Positions 30,166-41,884 of a stretch of DNA of 64,000 nt are shown here, one piece after another. The stretch covers positions 23,289,696-23,353,695 of the forward strand of contig OZ022345.1 in NCBI GenBank assembly GCA_963989245.1, read 5' to 3'. Position numbers and translations under genes: made by a program. A model generated the notes under the pieces. That model saw only the letters and a program-made list of their open reading frames with translations. It searched no databases and was not told where the DNA came from. Position 1 is the stretch's first letter; each line of letters opens with the position of its first letter. The stretch is from Nansenia antarctica. Taxonomy: Eukaryota > Chordata > Actinopteri > Argentiniformes > Microstomatidae.

Positions 30166-31821
30166 CTTCAGCTTTTTGAAGTAGTCACACCCCAGCAACT
30201 CGGCAAGTTCAAGGAGAGCAGGATAATTGGTGTGGTGTGCCTGCTCTCGCTTGGTGAGGTAATAGAGGCATTTAAACCAAGTGCATGATATGGTGTAAAT
30301 AGTATACTCACCACGGTTAGTGTTGTACAGCCATGGGAACTTCCTGTTCTCTGCCCATTTAGGGTCCCAGCCTGAGAGTCTGTGTTTTCCTTTGTCTCCC
30401 TGCTTCTCTGCTGCTCCACTCTTCTCTCCTCCTCTCTTCTCTGCTGCTCCACACTTCTCTCCTCCACTCTTCTCTGCTGCTCCACTCTTCTCTCCTCCAC
30501 TCTTCTCTCCTCCACTCTTCTCTCCTCCACCCTTCTCTCCTCCACTCTTCTCTGCTGCTCCACTCTTCTCTCCTCCACTCTTCTCTCCTCCACTCTTCTC
30601 TGCTGCTCCACTCTTCTCTCCTCCACTCTTCTCTCCTCCACTCTTCTCTCCTCCACTCTTCTCTCCTCCACTCTTCTCTGCTGCTCCACTCTTCTCTGCT
30701 GCTCCACTCTTCTCTCCTCCACTCTTCTCTCCTCCACTCTTCTCTCCTCCACTCTTCTCTCCTCCACTCTTCTCTCCTCCACTCTTCTCTGCTGCTCCAC
30801 TCTTCTCTCCTCCACTCTTCTCTCCTCCACTCTTCTCTCCTCCACTCTTCTCTCCTCCACCCTTCTCTCCTCCACTCTTCTCTCCTCCACTCTTCTCTCC
30901 TCCACTCTTCTCTCCTCCACTCTTCTCTGCTGCTCCACTCTTCTCTCCTCCACTCTTCTCTCCTCCACTCTTCTCTGCTGCTCCACTCTTCTCTCCTCCA
31001 CTCTTCTCTCCTCCACTCTTCTCTGCTGCTCAACTCTTCTCTCCTCCACTCTTCTCTCCTCCACCCTTCTCTCCTCCACTCTTCTCTCCTCCACTCTTCT
31101 CTCCTCCACTCTTCTCTGCTGCTCCACTCTTCTCTCCTCCACTCTTCTCTCCTCCACTCTTCTCTCCTCCACTCTTCTCTCCTCCACTCTTCTCTCCTCC
31201 ACCCTTCTCTCCTCCACCCTTCTCTCCTCCACTCTTCTCTCCTCCACTCTTCTCTCCTCCACTCTTCTCTGCTGCTCCACTCTTCTCTCCTCCACTCTTC
31301 TCTCCTCCACTCTTCTCTCCTGCTACTCTTTTCTCTGCTGCTCCACTCTTCTCTCCTGCTCCAGGCTTTTTTAAAAGGCAATTTTAGCAGAATCAAAACA
31401 CGAAATTCTCTGCTCACTACCTTTTCCAGTTGAACATAAACTAAACTTTTTTTAAAAACATTTTAAATGCTGCTATTGTTTGCGAAGTTACAAGATCGTT
31501 AGCCCGCAGCGCAGAGCGCACAATGTCTAATTATAGAGTCAACTCGTATTATGCTTATTACCAAGTTCTTAGTATGTTTATATCAACGTAATCAAGTGCT
31601 TTAGTTGGCGAGCGTACTTGGTGATGGTAAGCACTCGTAATACGAGTTGACTCGCTGGAACGAGACAGGCCGCAAGACCACCACACACCTGCCATATCAT
31701 ACCGTCTCATCATATTATTACATCGTATTTATTTATCATCATATTTTTCACTATGTGTGGTTACCTGACCATCTTCCTCATCTTCTGGTACTTTTCGCTT
31801 GAAATACTTTAACAAACTCAT
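30166..31821 (-). CDS. ZNF862-like hAT transposase, N-terminal exons with coding minisatellite
   Basis: Exon 1 is 31765-31821 (MSLLKYFKRKVPEDEEDGQ, 19 codons, then a GTAACC donor). A large exon (about 30312 to 31372) opens GAGEKSGAAEK, runs through roughly 60 units of a 15-bp repeat that this frame reads as GGEKS with GAAEKS variants, and ends 'WDPKWAENRKFPWLYNT'. The last segment is the start of the TTF-type finger region of ZNF862-like proteins. A further exon at 30166 to about 30254 reads 'YPALLELAELLGCDYFKKL'. The Cys-rich part of the finger expected between these two exons is not found, so some coding sequence seems lost. Confidence 0.75.
30400..31330. repeat. 15-bp minisatellite, copy A
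   Basis: The unit 'ctccactcttctctc' and an 18-bp variant containing 'ctgctg' repeat about 60 times. The unit length is a multiple of three with no stop in any frame, so all six frames are open; the long frames reading EERRV, RREEW or SPPLF are by-products. Confidence 0.95.
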
Positions 31822-32412
31822 CTGAAAATGCAACCAGGAATTTATGAACACATAGCTAGCTAACATTGCTGGATAACATTGCTGGCAATTACTTTAAGTA
31901 GTTCTAAGGTAGCGGAAACATAATTGTTTCACAAAATAGCCTGATTTAGTTGACCATGAACATCAGACTACATTACGTATGTTCATTTAAAATACTTGTA
32001 TACTGAGCACTGGTATAAGAACACGAACCATAGAATGCAATAACCCACAGTCGTCGCTGATGCAGTGTTGCTAACTCAATCTGTAATGGATTGTAAAATT
32101 TGAAGTAGCTTGTAGACTAGACGCAGCCTAGATGTATTCGACCAATCACAAAACTGTTTTGCAAGCGCGTCGCTTCGCGCTTGTGGGTGCGATTAAGTCT
32201 GCAACATTGACATTGTAATTTACTGCTCCCTAAATCGGAACGAAATGTAGGTCTGAAAGCGGCCTAAATCTAGCGCTGTGAAGGTCTGAAAAGCGGCCTA
32301 AATCTATTTTTTTTATTTTTTTAGAAATCGTGCACTTAGTGGACTGAATGGTGGCGGAGGAAATTCTTTGGTGGCGGCCCGCCACCAATAAATGCATATA
32401 GAGGAAACACTG

Positions 32413-32930
32413 ACTTGTATAAATAATATAATACATAAACGTATTACTTGTAAACTATTATGTATTCTAAGTGCTCTCGGTTGCGGTAGTGTATTATCGT
32501 ATTTGTTGAGTGGTAGAAACTGTATGAAACACTCATCTTGTCGAAAGAACAGCTCAGATCACCGGCCAATCAGCTAGCGCCTTATATCAGCTAATGAATA
32601 TTACGAGTTACCAATCGAGACGGCAAAACAGGGAAATGTTTGTCTCAAAAATACATACGTAAATCCAAGCAGAGCAAAACACGGTTCACAAAACATGGTT
32701 CACGAATGGAGAGATATTTGCGGGTCGACTCGATAGCAAAAAACGCTTGCGTGGATCTGTTCACGCACACATGAATTCTTTTTACGGCACACGACTCGAG
32801 AGATGTGTGCGGATGGGTAGCAAAACACGGTTGCGGGTAGTAAAACACGGTTGCGGATAGCAAAACACGGTTGCGTATTATACTTTCGTACGTGTGTATT
32901 TATGATATAAATCTATCTCCATACTCATAG
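32413..32930 (+). repeat. Dispersed repeat, right half of the split copy
   Basis: It resumes the repeat interrupted at 7035, beginning with 'acttg' and then an AT-rich segment that also ends the left half. It matches 1294 to about 1720 inverted. The boundary with the following unique DNA is near 'ctatctccata'. Confidence 0.9.
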
Positions 32931-33165
32931 GTGGAGCTGCGTTAGTGACTACAAGATCATTATTACATACTTATTCATTACAATCAAATACAATCATGTT
33001 AATAGATGTGGCTTTGTTTGTCTAGTTAACTAGACAACTCGGTAACATTACCGTAGCGAATTACTCATGACATGACGTAGGCCTACTAGTTCCCTCTCGT
33101 CCGCATTTCAGCCAGCAAATGTTACCAGCCCTTTATAAACAAGCACAAACAGTTTCAACGACTTT
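32931..33165. other. No gene seen (target DNA left of the L1)
   Basis: Unique sequence between the dispersed repeat and the L1 target duplication 'tccatggcactt' at 33166-33177. Confidence 0.6.
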
Positions 33166-33177
33166 TCCATGGCACTT

Positions 33178-36122
33178 AGGTTTTTTTGTAATCAGTATTT
33201 TATTGAATTTTTCAATTAACACATTTCTTGACTTATACAACTTTTGTATAAAATGGTAACAATATCACCGAATAAGTCTTGCTGTCATCAAACAGAAATA
33301 ATACAGAGAAAAAAACTAAATATTAAATAAAAATAAAAATAAATAAAAAAGCACCCCTAGATTACATTCATCACTCATCCAATTTGTCAACTTAAGTCTT
33401 ACAACCGACTAGCAATATATCTCAAGTAGCCTCCCCATTTTGCTGTGTATTGTTCATTTCTGTCCATAGTCCTGAAGGACATTTGTTGGTATGCTGCCAC
33501 CTTTGCCAACTCCATAAGCCATTCCTGGAAAGACGGCTCCCCTGCGTTCCTCCAGTGTCTCATAATGATTTGTTTTCCAACCATTATACTGGTCTGAATA
33601 AATTCTGCAGCTCCACATAGAGACGTCATTTGTGGATCACTGAGAACATACAGTCTCGGACAAAACTCTAAGTTGTCCTGGGTAATGTTTTGCACCCATT
33701 CGTGGATCTTTCGCCAGTAATTTTGAATCATAGGACATTCCCAAAGTAAGTGAACCAGGGTCCCTTCCGGCCTGCAACATTTCCAGCAATCAGCATTGTC
33801 CTTGAGCTTCAGCCTGAACATCCTGGAGGGGGTCCCCTTGTACTGTTTCTCAGTTTCTCCAGAAAAAAAAAAAAAAAAAAAAACGTTTTAGTAGAAGGCG
33901 ATAGGGAGAAGGTTTTTTCTTCTATCAGTGGCCCCGGGCCCGAGCTAGATTACTCTTCCTGCAACGAATGGTGGATTGCTGATTCACATGCTTAGTATTC
34001 AAATGTATTGATTGTAAGTCGCTTTGGAATAAGGCGTCTGCTAAATGCCAAAAATGTAAATGTAAATGTAAATGGGTCCAGTAGAACCGGTTAAGAACCT
34101 TGAACTGGATCAATCTAATTTTAATGTCTCTCGATACTCTCTTAATGTTCTCACATATTTTGTCCCATTCTTTTTCTGTGAAATCAATTTTCAAATCAAC
34201 TGACCAAATGACCATCAATGCATAGGATACCTTAACCGTCTGTTGGAAAACCATTTTATAATAGATAGCCTCCTCATGTCCCATACCCATTATCTTTGTA
34301 ATCTCAGACAGAAGAGTTGACTGTTGAGGTTTGATTCCTTTACCTAGAATACTGTCCAGCAAATGGCGGAGTTGCAAGTATTTCCAAAAATCATGTCTAG
34401 GCAACCCATATTCATTAACCAACTCCTCAAATGATTTCAGACCATCTCCCCCATATATGTCTGTTAATGTTACAATTACTTTTCTTACCCATTCCTTCCA
34501 TATAAAGGAACACTTATTTGCAATTTGGGGTTATTCCAAATACAAGATTCAGAGTTAAGATAGACATTTACTTTAAAGGACTTAGATATTTTCTTCCATA
34601 CATTGTAGAGGTTGGCTATTATAGGATGGGATCGTAATTCAAATGATAATTTGCTGGACATAGAATTTATAGGGGCAATAGGGGAAAGCAATTTTTGCTC
34701 AATCTCAAACCAAGGAGGGGCCCTTTCAGGTGGCAGTGTCCATTGAGCAATGTGTCTCAGGCAGTAGGCATAGTGAAACAATATTAGTTTAGGTAAACCC
34801 ATACCACCCTTATTGATCGGGACTTGGAGCTTTTCCAACTTTATCCTAGCACGTTTACCATTCCATAGAAACTTTTTGCAAATTTGGTCAAACCTTTTGA
34901 AATACACCTGGGGTATGGCAATAGGAAGGCATTGGAGCAGGTAATTCAATCTCGGGATACAGTTCATCTTCAGGACATTGACTTTCCCCCATAATGATAG
35001 AAATAGTGTTGACCACCTTTCTGTATCTAAAGCAATTTTCTTAAAAAGTGGGTCGAAATTTTTTTCTAGTATTTTGCTGGTTTGATGAGGAAAAAGGATA
35101 CCTAGGTATTTTATACCTTCCATAGGCCACTGAAAAGACCCTGCCTGGAATAAAGTCTTAGGGCAATACGAAGTTAGTGGAAGAGCCTCGGACTTAGACC
35201 AATTGACCTTGTACCCTGATAGCTTGGAGAAGGACTCTATGTTGTCTAAAAGTGCTGGGACAGATCTACCTGGGTCCGAGGCAAGCCATAATATGTCATC
35301 CGCATATAACATAAGCTTATGCGTGGACTCATTTATTCTAATTCCTGGAATATTCGGGTTGTTACGAATCATTACTGCAAGGGGTTCGAGGGCTAGACAG
35401 AAGAGACCTGGTGACAGCGCCGAGCCCTGCCGAGTGCCTCTACCAAGTGTAAAATAGGATGATATTAGACCGTTTGTGTTCACCGCTGCCTCCGGGTCTT
35501 CATAAAGGATCTCAATCCATCTCAGAAATTTTTGGCCAAACCCAAAAGCCTTCAATGTTTGAAACATGTATCTCCATTCTATCCTTTCAAACGCTTTCAT
35601 AGCGTCGAGCGAGATGGCCGCTGTTGGATTGTTAGAATTTCGCATAAACCACATAATATTTATAAGGCGCCTCACATTATCAGAAGAATTTCTACGTCTA
35701 ATAAAGCCCACTTGGTCCGGATGGATAAGTGACCCAAGTGTTTTATCTAATCTATTAGCAAGTATTTTAGATAGTAGTCGACAATCGACTGAGATCAAAC
35801 TTATCGGACGATAGCTTTTGCAATCAGTCGGATCCTTCTCTTTTTTCAATATAAGTGTAATAATTGCTTGATTTAGAGACTGAGGTAGCCTACCACTTTC
35901 AAATGCCTCCGTAAGCATCTTTTCAAACAATGGCAGGAGATCTTCAGCATAACATTTGAAAAATTCAGCTGTAAAGCCGTCATGGCCAGGCGATTTGCCT
36001 GCTGGTAGGGCCTTAATTGCTTCAATAATCTCTTGTACTAATACTCTTTCTGTTTAATCTATCTAGCCAAGAATTTTCCCGCCTTGTCCCCAGATTCAAA
36101 AAGAGTCTGCCTAGCTCTAAAC
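33178..36122 (-). pseudogene. L1-like LINE, 3' part, copy A
   Basis: The minus strand carries a reverse-transcriptase frame (34485-35930) with 'SYRPISLISVDCRLLSKILA', 'RGTRQGSALSPGLF' and YADD in 'KLMLYADDILWLA'. The C-terminal region follows (about 34079-34422) and then a Cys-rich end 'CWKCCRPEGTLVHLLWECP' (33399-33821). The pieces are in separate frames, so ORF2 is broken. Compared with the typical L1 arrangement, the linker between endonuclease and RT appears shortened, with stops near 36055. The rest of the L1 is missing from this copy because the duplication ended in the hAT inserted at 36123. Confidence 0.9.
33836..34073 (-). mobile_element. SINE-like insertion in the L1, copy A
   Basis: About 238 bp flanked by 'gggtcc' on both sides (33830-33835 and 34074-34079). 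It ends in a widespread fish SINE tail ('gtaagtcgctttgga' then 'ggcgtctgctaaatg') and has an internal A-run at about 33861-33881. It separates 'LNRFYWT' from 'MFRLKLKDN' of the L1 protein. Confidence 0.85.
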
Positions 36123-37432
36123 CATCGTTTCTCAACGGGGGCGTTCAGACAACATCGGGGGGCGCTGGAACAGATCTTTTTAAAAGGGGGGCGTTGAGGT
36201 GTTCTTGGGGGGCGTTCGCGCATTAAGTATTTTTCTCATGAAAAACAGCTGTGTTATGACGGGCACATTCGTAAATGCACGATAGCTGAATGTCGATACA
36301 CGATGAACGGTCAGTTCGCTCGGACAAACCGTGTTTCGGTCGACTGTTCGACCCTGCTGGCTGCCTGTCCCGCCCTAATGCGAGCCACGGCCGCTGCTAT
36401 TGGTTGATAGAACGACATGTAGAAATGTGATTGGCTGAGCGGGAAGCCTTTTCTAAAAAGCTGCTAGTTTGGTTGCAGTGCGCCGTAGAGCCCTACATGT
36501 GCCCATCTCTGAGCGCTCTGAACTTGGCCGGGCTCTGTGACGCAGACACATGTAGCTCAGCGCCCCAAAAAATAAAAGTGAGAGTGTCATCAAGAAGATG
36601 AAGCTAAAATCTTGACAGTTCATGTACAGTGCAGAAATTGCAATACTATGCTACGATAGAAAGAACCCCGGTTCATCCCATCTGTAACATCATGTTGACC
36701 AATGCCCAACTTCTATGAGTGTTTTCCTTGTAGGCTATGCTTGAGTGACATATGTTTCAGTTTGTGGGCTCATTGTAATTGTTGCGTTCGCTTCGTTCGC
36801 TTCCTTTCAATACAGCTTATTTAATTTAGTTAAAATGAGTGCTAATACCATACCACCATACCAGAACATCACAGCAGGAACAACCTATCTCAAAAAAGCG
36901 ATCGTAATAAACCAGTCCTGAAAGTTCTCTGTCGCTTACCAATAATCGAACCTAGAGAAATCAGCTTCGAATGTCCCCTCCCTTCGCAGGTACATTACAG
37001 TATATTACATAAATGTATTACTGTTAAGTGTTGTTGTGGATGTTATCCCTAGTGCCATTCTGAGGTTAGCATTGCGATGTGTTTGCAAACTAAAATACGA
37101 TCGCTTTTTTGTGATATGTTGCTCCTCTTGTGATGTCCTGGAAACGAACGCATCAGCTGCAGCGTCTTTTGTATTGATCAGCTGTCAGCAGTGTTATTAC
37201 GGGTACGTTCATAAATGCACGAACGGTCAGTTCGCTCGGACAAAACCGTGTTTTCAGTCAGAGCGCCCATCTCTGAGCGCTCCCAGGGCGCAGAGCTCTG
37301 AACTTTGGAACTTTGTTATGTTTTGATATGTTTTGATATGAGAAATTCGAAGTGGTCAGTTTATGAAAATAATACCATAGAATACTAAATAAAATATTTA
37401 AATAATAGCCCCCTAGCGTTTGCCGCCATATT
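36123..37432. mobile_element. hAT element splitting the L1, copy A, truncated
   Basis: Same sequence as 43523-44832. It begins 'catcgtttctcaac' after 'ctctaaac' and is cut off at 37432 by the junction with the minisatellite. No transposase is visible. Confidence 0.85.
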
Positions 37433-38290
37433 CTCTCCTCCTCTCTTCTCTGCTGCTCCACACTTCTCTCCTCCACTCTTCTCTGCTGCTCCACTCTTCT
37501 CTCCTCCACTCTTCTCTCCTCCACTCTTCTCTCCTCCACCCTTCTCTCCTCCACTCTTCTCTGCTGCTCCACTCTTCTCTCCTCCACTCTTCTCTCCTCC
37601 ACTCTTCTCTGCTGCTCCACTCTTCTCTCCTCCACTCTTCTCTCCTCCACTCTTCTCTCCTCCACTCTTCTCTCCTCCACTCTTCTCTGCTGCTCCACTC
37701 TTCTCTCCTCCACTCTTCTCTCCTCCACTCTTCTCTCCTCCACTCTTCTCTCCTCCACTCTTCTCTCCTCCACTCTTCTCTGCTGCTCCACTCTTCTCTC
37801 CTCCACTCTTCTCTCCTCCACTCTTCTCTCCTCCACTCTTCTCTCCTCCACCCTTCTCTCCTCCACTCTTCTCTCCTCCACTCTTCTCTCCTCCACTCTT
37901 CTCTCCTCCACTCTTCTCTGCTGCTCCACTCTTCTCTCCTCCACTCTTCTCTCCTCCACTCTTCTCTGCTGCTCCACTCTTCTCTCCTCCACTCTTCTCT
38001 CCTCCACTCTTCTCTGCTGCTCAACTCTTCTCTCCTCCACTCTTCTCTCCTCCACCCTTCTCTCCTCCACTCTTCTCTCCTCCACTCTTCTCTCCTCCAC
38101 TCTTCTCTGCTGCTCCACTCTTCTCTCCTCCACTCTTCTCTCCTCCACTCTTCTCTCCTCCACTCTTCTCTCCTCCACCCTTCTCTCCTCCACTCTTCTC
38201 TCCTCCACTCTTCTCTCCTCCACTCTTCTCTGCTGCTCCACTCTTCTCTCCTCCACTCTTCTCTCCTCCACTCTTCTCTCCTGCTACTCT
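37433..38290. repeat. 15-bp minisatellite, copy B
   Basis: Same repeat and variants as copy A, about 48 bp shorter. The transposase exon it belonged to has no downstream exons here. Confidence 0.95.
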
Positions 38291-38725
38291 TTTCTCTGCT
38301 GCTCCACTCTTCTCTCCTGCTCCAGGCTTTTTTAAAAGGCAATTTTAGCAGAATCAAAACACGAAATTCTCTGCTCACTACCTTTTCCAGTTGAACATAA
38401 ACTAAACTTTTTTTAAAAACATTTTAAATGCTGCTATTGTTTGCGAAGTTACAAGATCGTTAGCCCGCAGCGCAGAGCGCACAATGTCTAATTATAGAGT
38501 CAACTCGTATTATGCTTATTACCAAGTTCTTAGTATGTTTATATCAACGTAATCAAGTGCTTTAGTTGGCGAGCGTACTTGGTGATGGTAAGCACTCGTA
38601 ATACGAGTTGACTCGCTGGAACGAGACAGGCCGCAAGACCACCACACACCTGCCATATCATACCGTCTCATCATATTATTACATCGTATTTATTTATCAT
38701 CATATTTTTCACTATGTGTGGTTAC

Positions 38726-38782
38726 CTGACCATCTTCCTCATCTTCTGGTACTTTTCGCTTGAAATACTTTAACAAACTCAT
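38726..38782 (-). pseudogene. Duplicated exon 1 of the ZNF862-like hAT transposase
   Basis: Reads the same MSLLKYFKRKVPEDEEDGQ as 31765-31821 with its donor site. In this copy only the minisatellite exon follows, then the L1 and hAT sequence at the end of copy A, so it cannot make a transposase. Confidence 0.85.
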
Positions 38783-39373
38783 CTGAAAATGCAACCAGGA
38801 ATTTATGAACACATAGCTAGCTAACATTGCTGGATAACATTGCTGGCAATTACTTTAAGTAGTTCTAAGGTAGCGGAAACATAATTGTTTCACAAAATAG
38901 CCTGATTTAGTTGACCATGAACATCAGACTACATTACGAATGTTCATTTAAAATACTTGTATACTGAGCACTGGTATAAGAACACGAACCATAGAATGCA
39001 ATAACCCACAGTCGTCGCTGATGCAGTGTTGCTAACTCAATCTGTAATGGATTGTAAAATTTGAAGTAGCTTGTAGACTAGACGCAGCCTAGATGTATTC
39101 GACCAATCACAAAACTGTTTTGCAAGCGCGTCGCTTCGCGCTTGTGGGTGCGATTAAGTCTGCAACATTGACATTGTAATTTACTGCTCCCTAAATCGGA
39201 ACGAAATGTAGGTCTGAAAGCGGCCTAAATCTAGCGCTGTGAAGGTCTGAAAAGCGGCCTAAATCTATTTTTTTTATTTTTTTTGAAATCGTGCACTTAG
39301 TGGACTGAATGGTGGCGGAGGAAATTCTTTGGTGGCGGCCCGCCACCAATAAATGCATATAGAGGAAACACTG

Positions 39374-39891
39374 ACTTGTATAAATAATATAATACATAAA
39401 CGTATTACTTGTAAACTATTATGTATTCTAAGTGCTCTCGGTTGCGGTAGTGTATTATCGTATTTGTTGAGTGGTAGAAACTGTATGAAACACTCATCTT
39501 GTCGAAAGAACAGCTCAGATCACCGGCCAATCAGCTAGCGCCTTATATCAGCTAATGAATATTACGAGTTACCAATCGAGACGGCAAAACAGGGAAATGT
39601 TTGTCTCAAAAATACATACGTAAATCCAAGCAGAGCAAAACACGGTTCACAAAACATGGTTCACGAATGGAGAGATATTTGCGGGTCGACTCGATAGCAA
39701 AAAACGCTTGCGTGGATCTGTTCACGCACACATGAATTCTTTTTACGGCACACGACGAGAGAGATGTGTGCGGATGGGTAGCAAAACACGGTTGCGGGTA
39801 GTAAAACACGGTTGCGGATAGCAAAACACGGTTGCGTATTATACTTTCGTACGTGTGTATTTATGATATAAATCTATCTCCATACTCATAG
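39374..39891 (+). repeat. Dispersed repeat right half, duplicated copy
   Basis: Duplicate of 32413-32930, directly right of the duplicated hAT end at 39373. Confidence 0.9.
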
Positions 39892-40260
39892 GTGGAGCTG
39901 CGTTAGTGACTACAAGATCATTATTACATACTTATTCATTACAATCAAATACAATCATGTTAATAGATGTGGCTTTGTTTGTCTAGTTAACTAGACAACT
40001 CGGTAACATTACCGTAGCGAATTACTCATGACATGACGTAGGCCTACTAGTTCCCTCTCGTCCGCATTTCAGCCAGCAAATGTTACCAGCCCTTTATAAA
40101 CAAGCACAAACAGTTTCAACGACTTTTCCATGGCACTTAGGTTTTTTTGTAATCAGTATTTTATTGAATTTTTCAATTAACACATTTCTTGACTTATACA
40201 ACTTTTGTATAAAATGGTAACAATATCACCGAATAAGTCTTGCTGTCATCAAACAGAAAT

Positions 40261-40696
40261 GTGACGGCCCTGGCCCCATATTGTGTCCTGGCCTGTAATA
40301 AACATCTGTTTCCCTGTCTGCAGAGAGTACTCCTGCTGGACAGGGTTACCAATCAGTGAAAGGCAGGTCAGCTGGTGGACAGCTGATTGTGCCCCACCTG
40401 GTTCCAGGATCCAGGGCATAAAAGATCTATGCAGGCCTCAGTATTGAGGCCCCCTTCTAGGCACCATTATTCTTTATTATATTTAGTTTGTTCCTTGTTT
40501 CACACCATGCAACACTCACCTCACCACTTTCCACTACACTCACATTACACCACTGATTTACTGACTACCACACCTCATCTTATTATTGTTATATAGGCCT
40601 CATTTAGTTTACAATAAACATTTTCTTATCATTACTTACTAAGATCGTGTGTGTGTCTCCCGTTTTTGTCATGGTCATGAGCCTGGCCGTGACAAA
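40261..40696. mobile_element. Solo-LTR-like insertion, only in copy B
   Basis: Begins 'tgtgacggccctggcc' and ends 'gagcctggccgtgaca', a TG...CA pair with matching ends like fish Ty3/gypsy LTRs. Inside are a TATA-like 'gcataaaagat' (about 40418) and an 'acaataaac' polyadenylation-type signal (about 40612), both plus strand. The empty site in copy A is 'cagaaataatac'. The target duplication is not clean. Confidence 0.7.
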
Positions 40697-40798
40697 TATA
40701 ATACAGAGAAAAAAACTAAATATTAAATAAAAATAAAAATAAATAAAAAAGCACCCCTAGATTACATTCATCACTCATCCAATTTGTCAACTTAAGTC

Positions 40799-41822
40799 TT
40801 ACAACCGACTAGCAATATATCTCAAGTAGCCTCCCCATTTTGCTGTGTATTGTTCATTTCTGTCCATAGTCCTGAAGGACATTTGTTGGTATGCTGCCAC
40901 CTTTGCCAACTCCATAAGCCATTCCTGGAAAGACGGCTCCCCTGCGTTCCTCCAGTGTCTCATAATGATTTGTTTTCCAACCATTATACTGGTCTGAATA
41001 AATTCTGCAGCTCCACATAGAGACGTCATTTGTGGATCACTGAGAACATACAGTCTCGGACAAAACTCTAAGTTGTCCTGGGTAATGTTTTGCACCCATT
41101 CGTGGATCTTTCGCCAGTAATTTTGAATCATAGGACATTCCCAAAGTAAGTGAACCAGGGTCCCTTCCGGCCTGCAACATTTCCAGCAATCAGCATTGTC
41201 CTTGAGCTTCAGCCTGAACATCCTGGAGGGGGTCCCCTTGTACTGTTTCTCAGTTTCTCCAGAAAAAAAAAAAAAAAAAAAAAAGTTTTAGTAGAAGGCG
41301 ATAGGGAGAAGGTTTTTTCTTCTATCAGTGGCCCCGGGCCCGAGCTAGATTACTCTTCCTGCAACGAATGGTGGATTGCTGATTCACATGCTTAGTATTC
41401 AAATGTATTGATTGTAAGTCGCTTTGGAATAAGGCGTCTGCTAAATGCCAAAAATGTAAATGTAAATGTAAATGGGTCCAGTAGAACCGGTTAAGAACCT
41501 TGAACTGGATCAATCTAATTTTAATGTCTCTCGATACTCTCTTAATGTTCTCACATATTTTGTCCCATTCTTTTTCTGTGAAATCAATTTTCAAATCAAC
41601 TGACCAAATGACCATCAATGCATAGGATACCTTAACCGTCTGTTGGAAAACCATTTTATAATAGATAGCCTCCTCATGTCCCATACCCATTATCTTTGTA
41701 ATCTCAGACAGAAGAGTTGACTGTTGAGGTTTGATTCCTTTACCTAGAATACTGTCCAGCAAATGGCGGAGTTGCAAGTATTTCCAAAAATCATGTCTAG
41801 GCAACCCATATTCATTAACCAA
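40799..41822 (-). pseudogene. L1 ORF2 C-terminal part, copy B
   Basis: The frame at 40799-41221 carries the L1 Cys-rich motif 'CWKCCRPEGTLVHLLWECP'. The frame at about 41479-41822 carries the preceding 'VNEYGLPRHDFWKYLQLRHL' region. The SINE at 41236-41473 separates the two. A frameshift near 41880 separates both from the RT frame. Confidence 0.85.
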
Positions 41823-41884
41823 CTCCTCAAATGATTTCAGACCATCTCCCCCATATATGTCTGTTAATGTTACAATTCCTTTTC

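Larger units (their letters stand above)
7036..32412 (-). mobile_element. Composite ZNF862-like hAT element with nested insertions
   Basis: The ends are 'cagtgtttcctccaggaa' on the left and, inverted, 'cagtgtttcctctatatgc' on the right. Both are followed by a 'ttggtggcgg' block, and CAGTGTTTCC-type ends are typical of hAT elements. The flanks are the two halves of one dispersed repeat, with 'acttg' on each side of the insertion, consistent with a 5-bp target duplication. A minus-strand transposase gene fills 31821-11201. Later insertions are the TA element (9605-11127), a BED hAT (12033-15616) and a provirus (16359-29061). The left 4 kb also holds a second hAT N-terminal exon (7606-8042), so the left end may belong to a related element; this is not settled. 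Confidence 0.75.
30424..37432. repeat. Tandem duplication, copy A (about 7.0 kb)
   Basis: It contains the minisatellite, hAT exon 1 and right end, the right half of the dispersed repeat, the L1 3' part and 1.3 kb of the hAT that splits the L1. The same order follows at 37433-44832 with very few substitutions. The join at 37431-37433 links 'tgccgccatatt' of the hAT interior to the minisatellite, sharing only 'tt'. Confidence 0.95.

Noticed and set aside
30168..31417. Very long open frames reading EERRV, RREEW, SPPLF or STLL repeats on both strands
   Set aside because: The 15-bp unit has no stop in any frame, so every frame is open. Only the frame reading GGEKS connects to recognised transposase sequence at its ends.
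37258..38394. The same repeat frames in the second copy
   Set aside because: Duplicate of the minisatellite; the downstream transposase exons are absent here.
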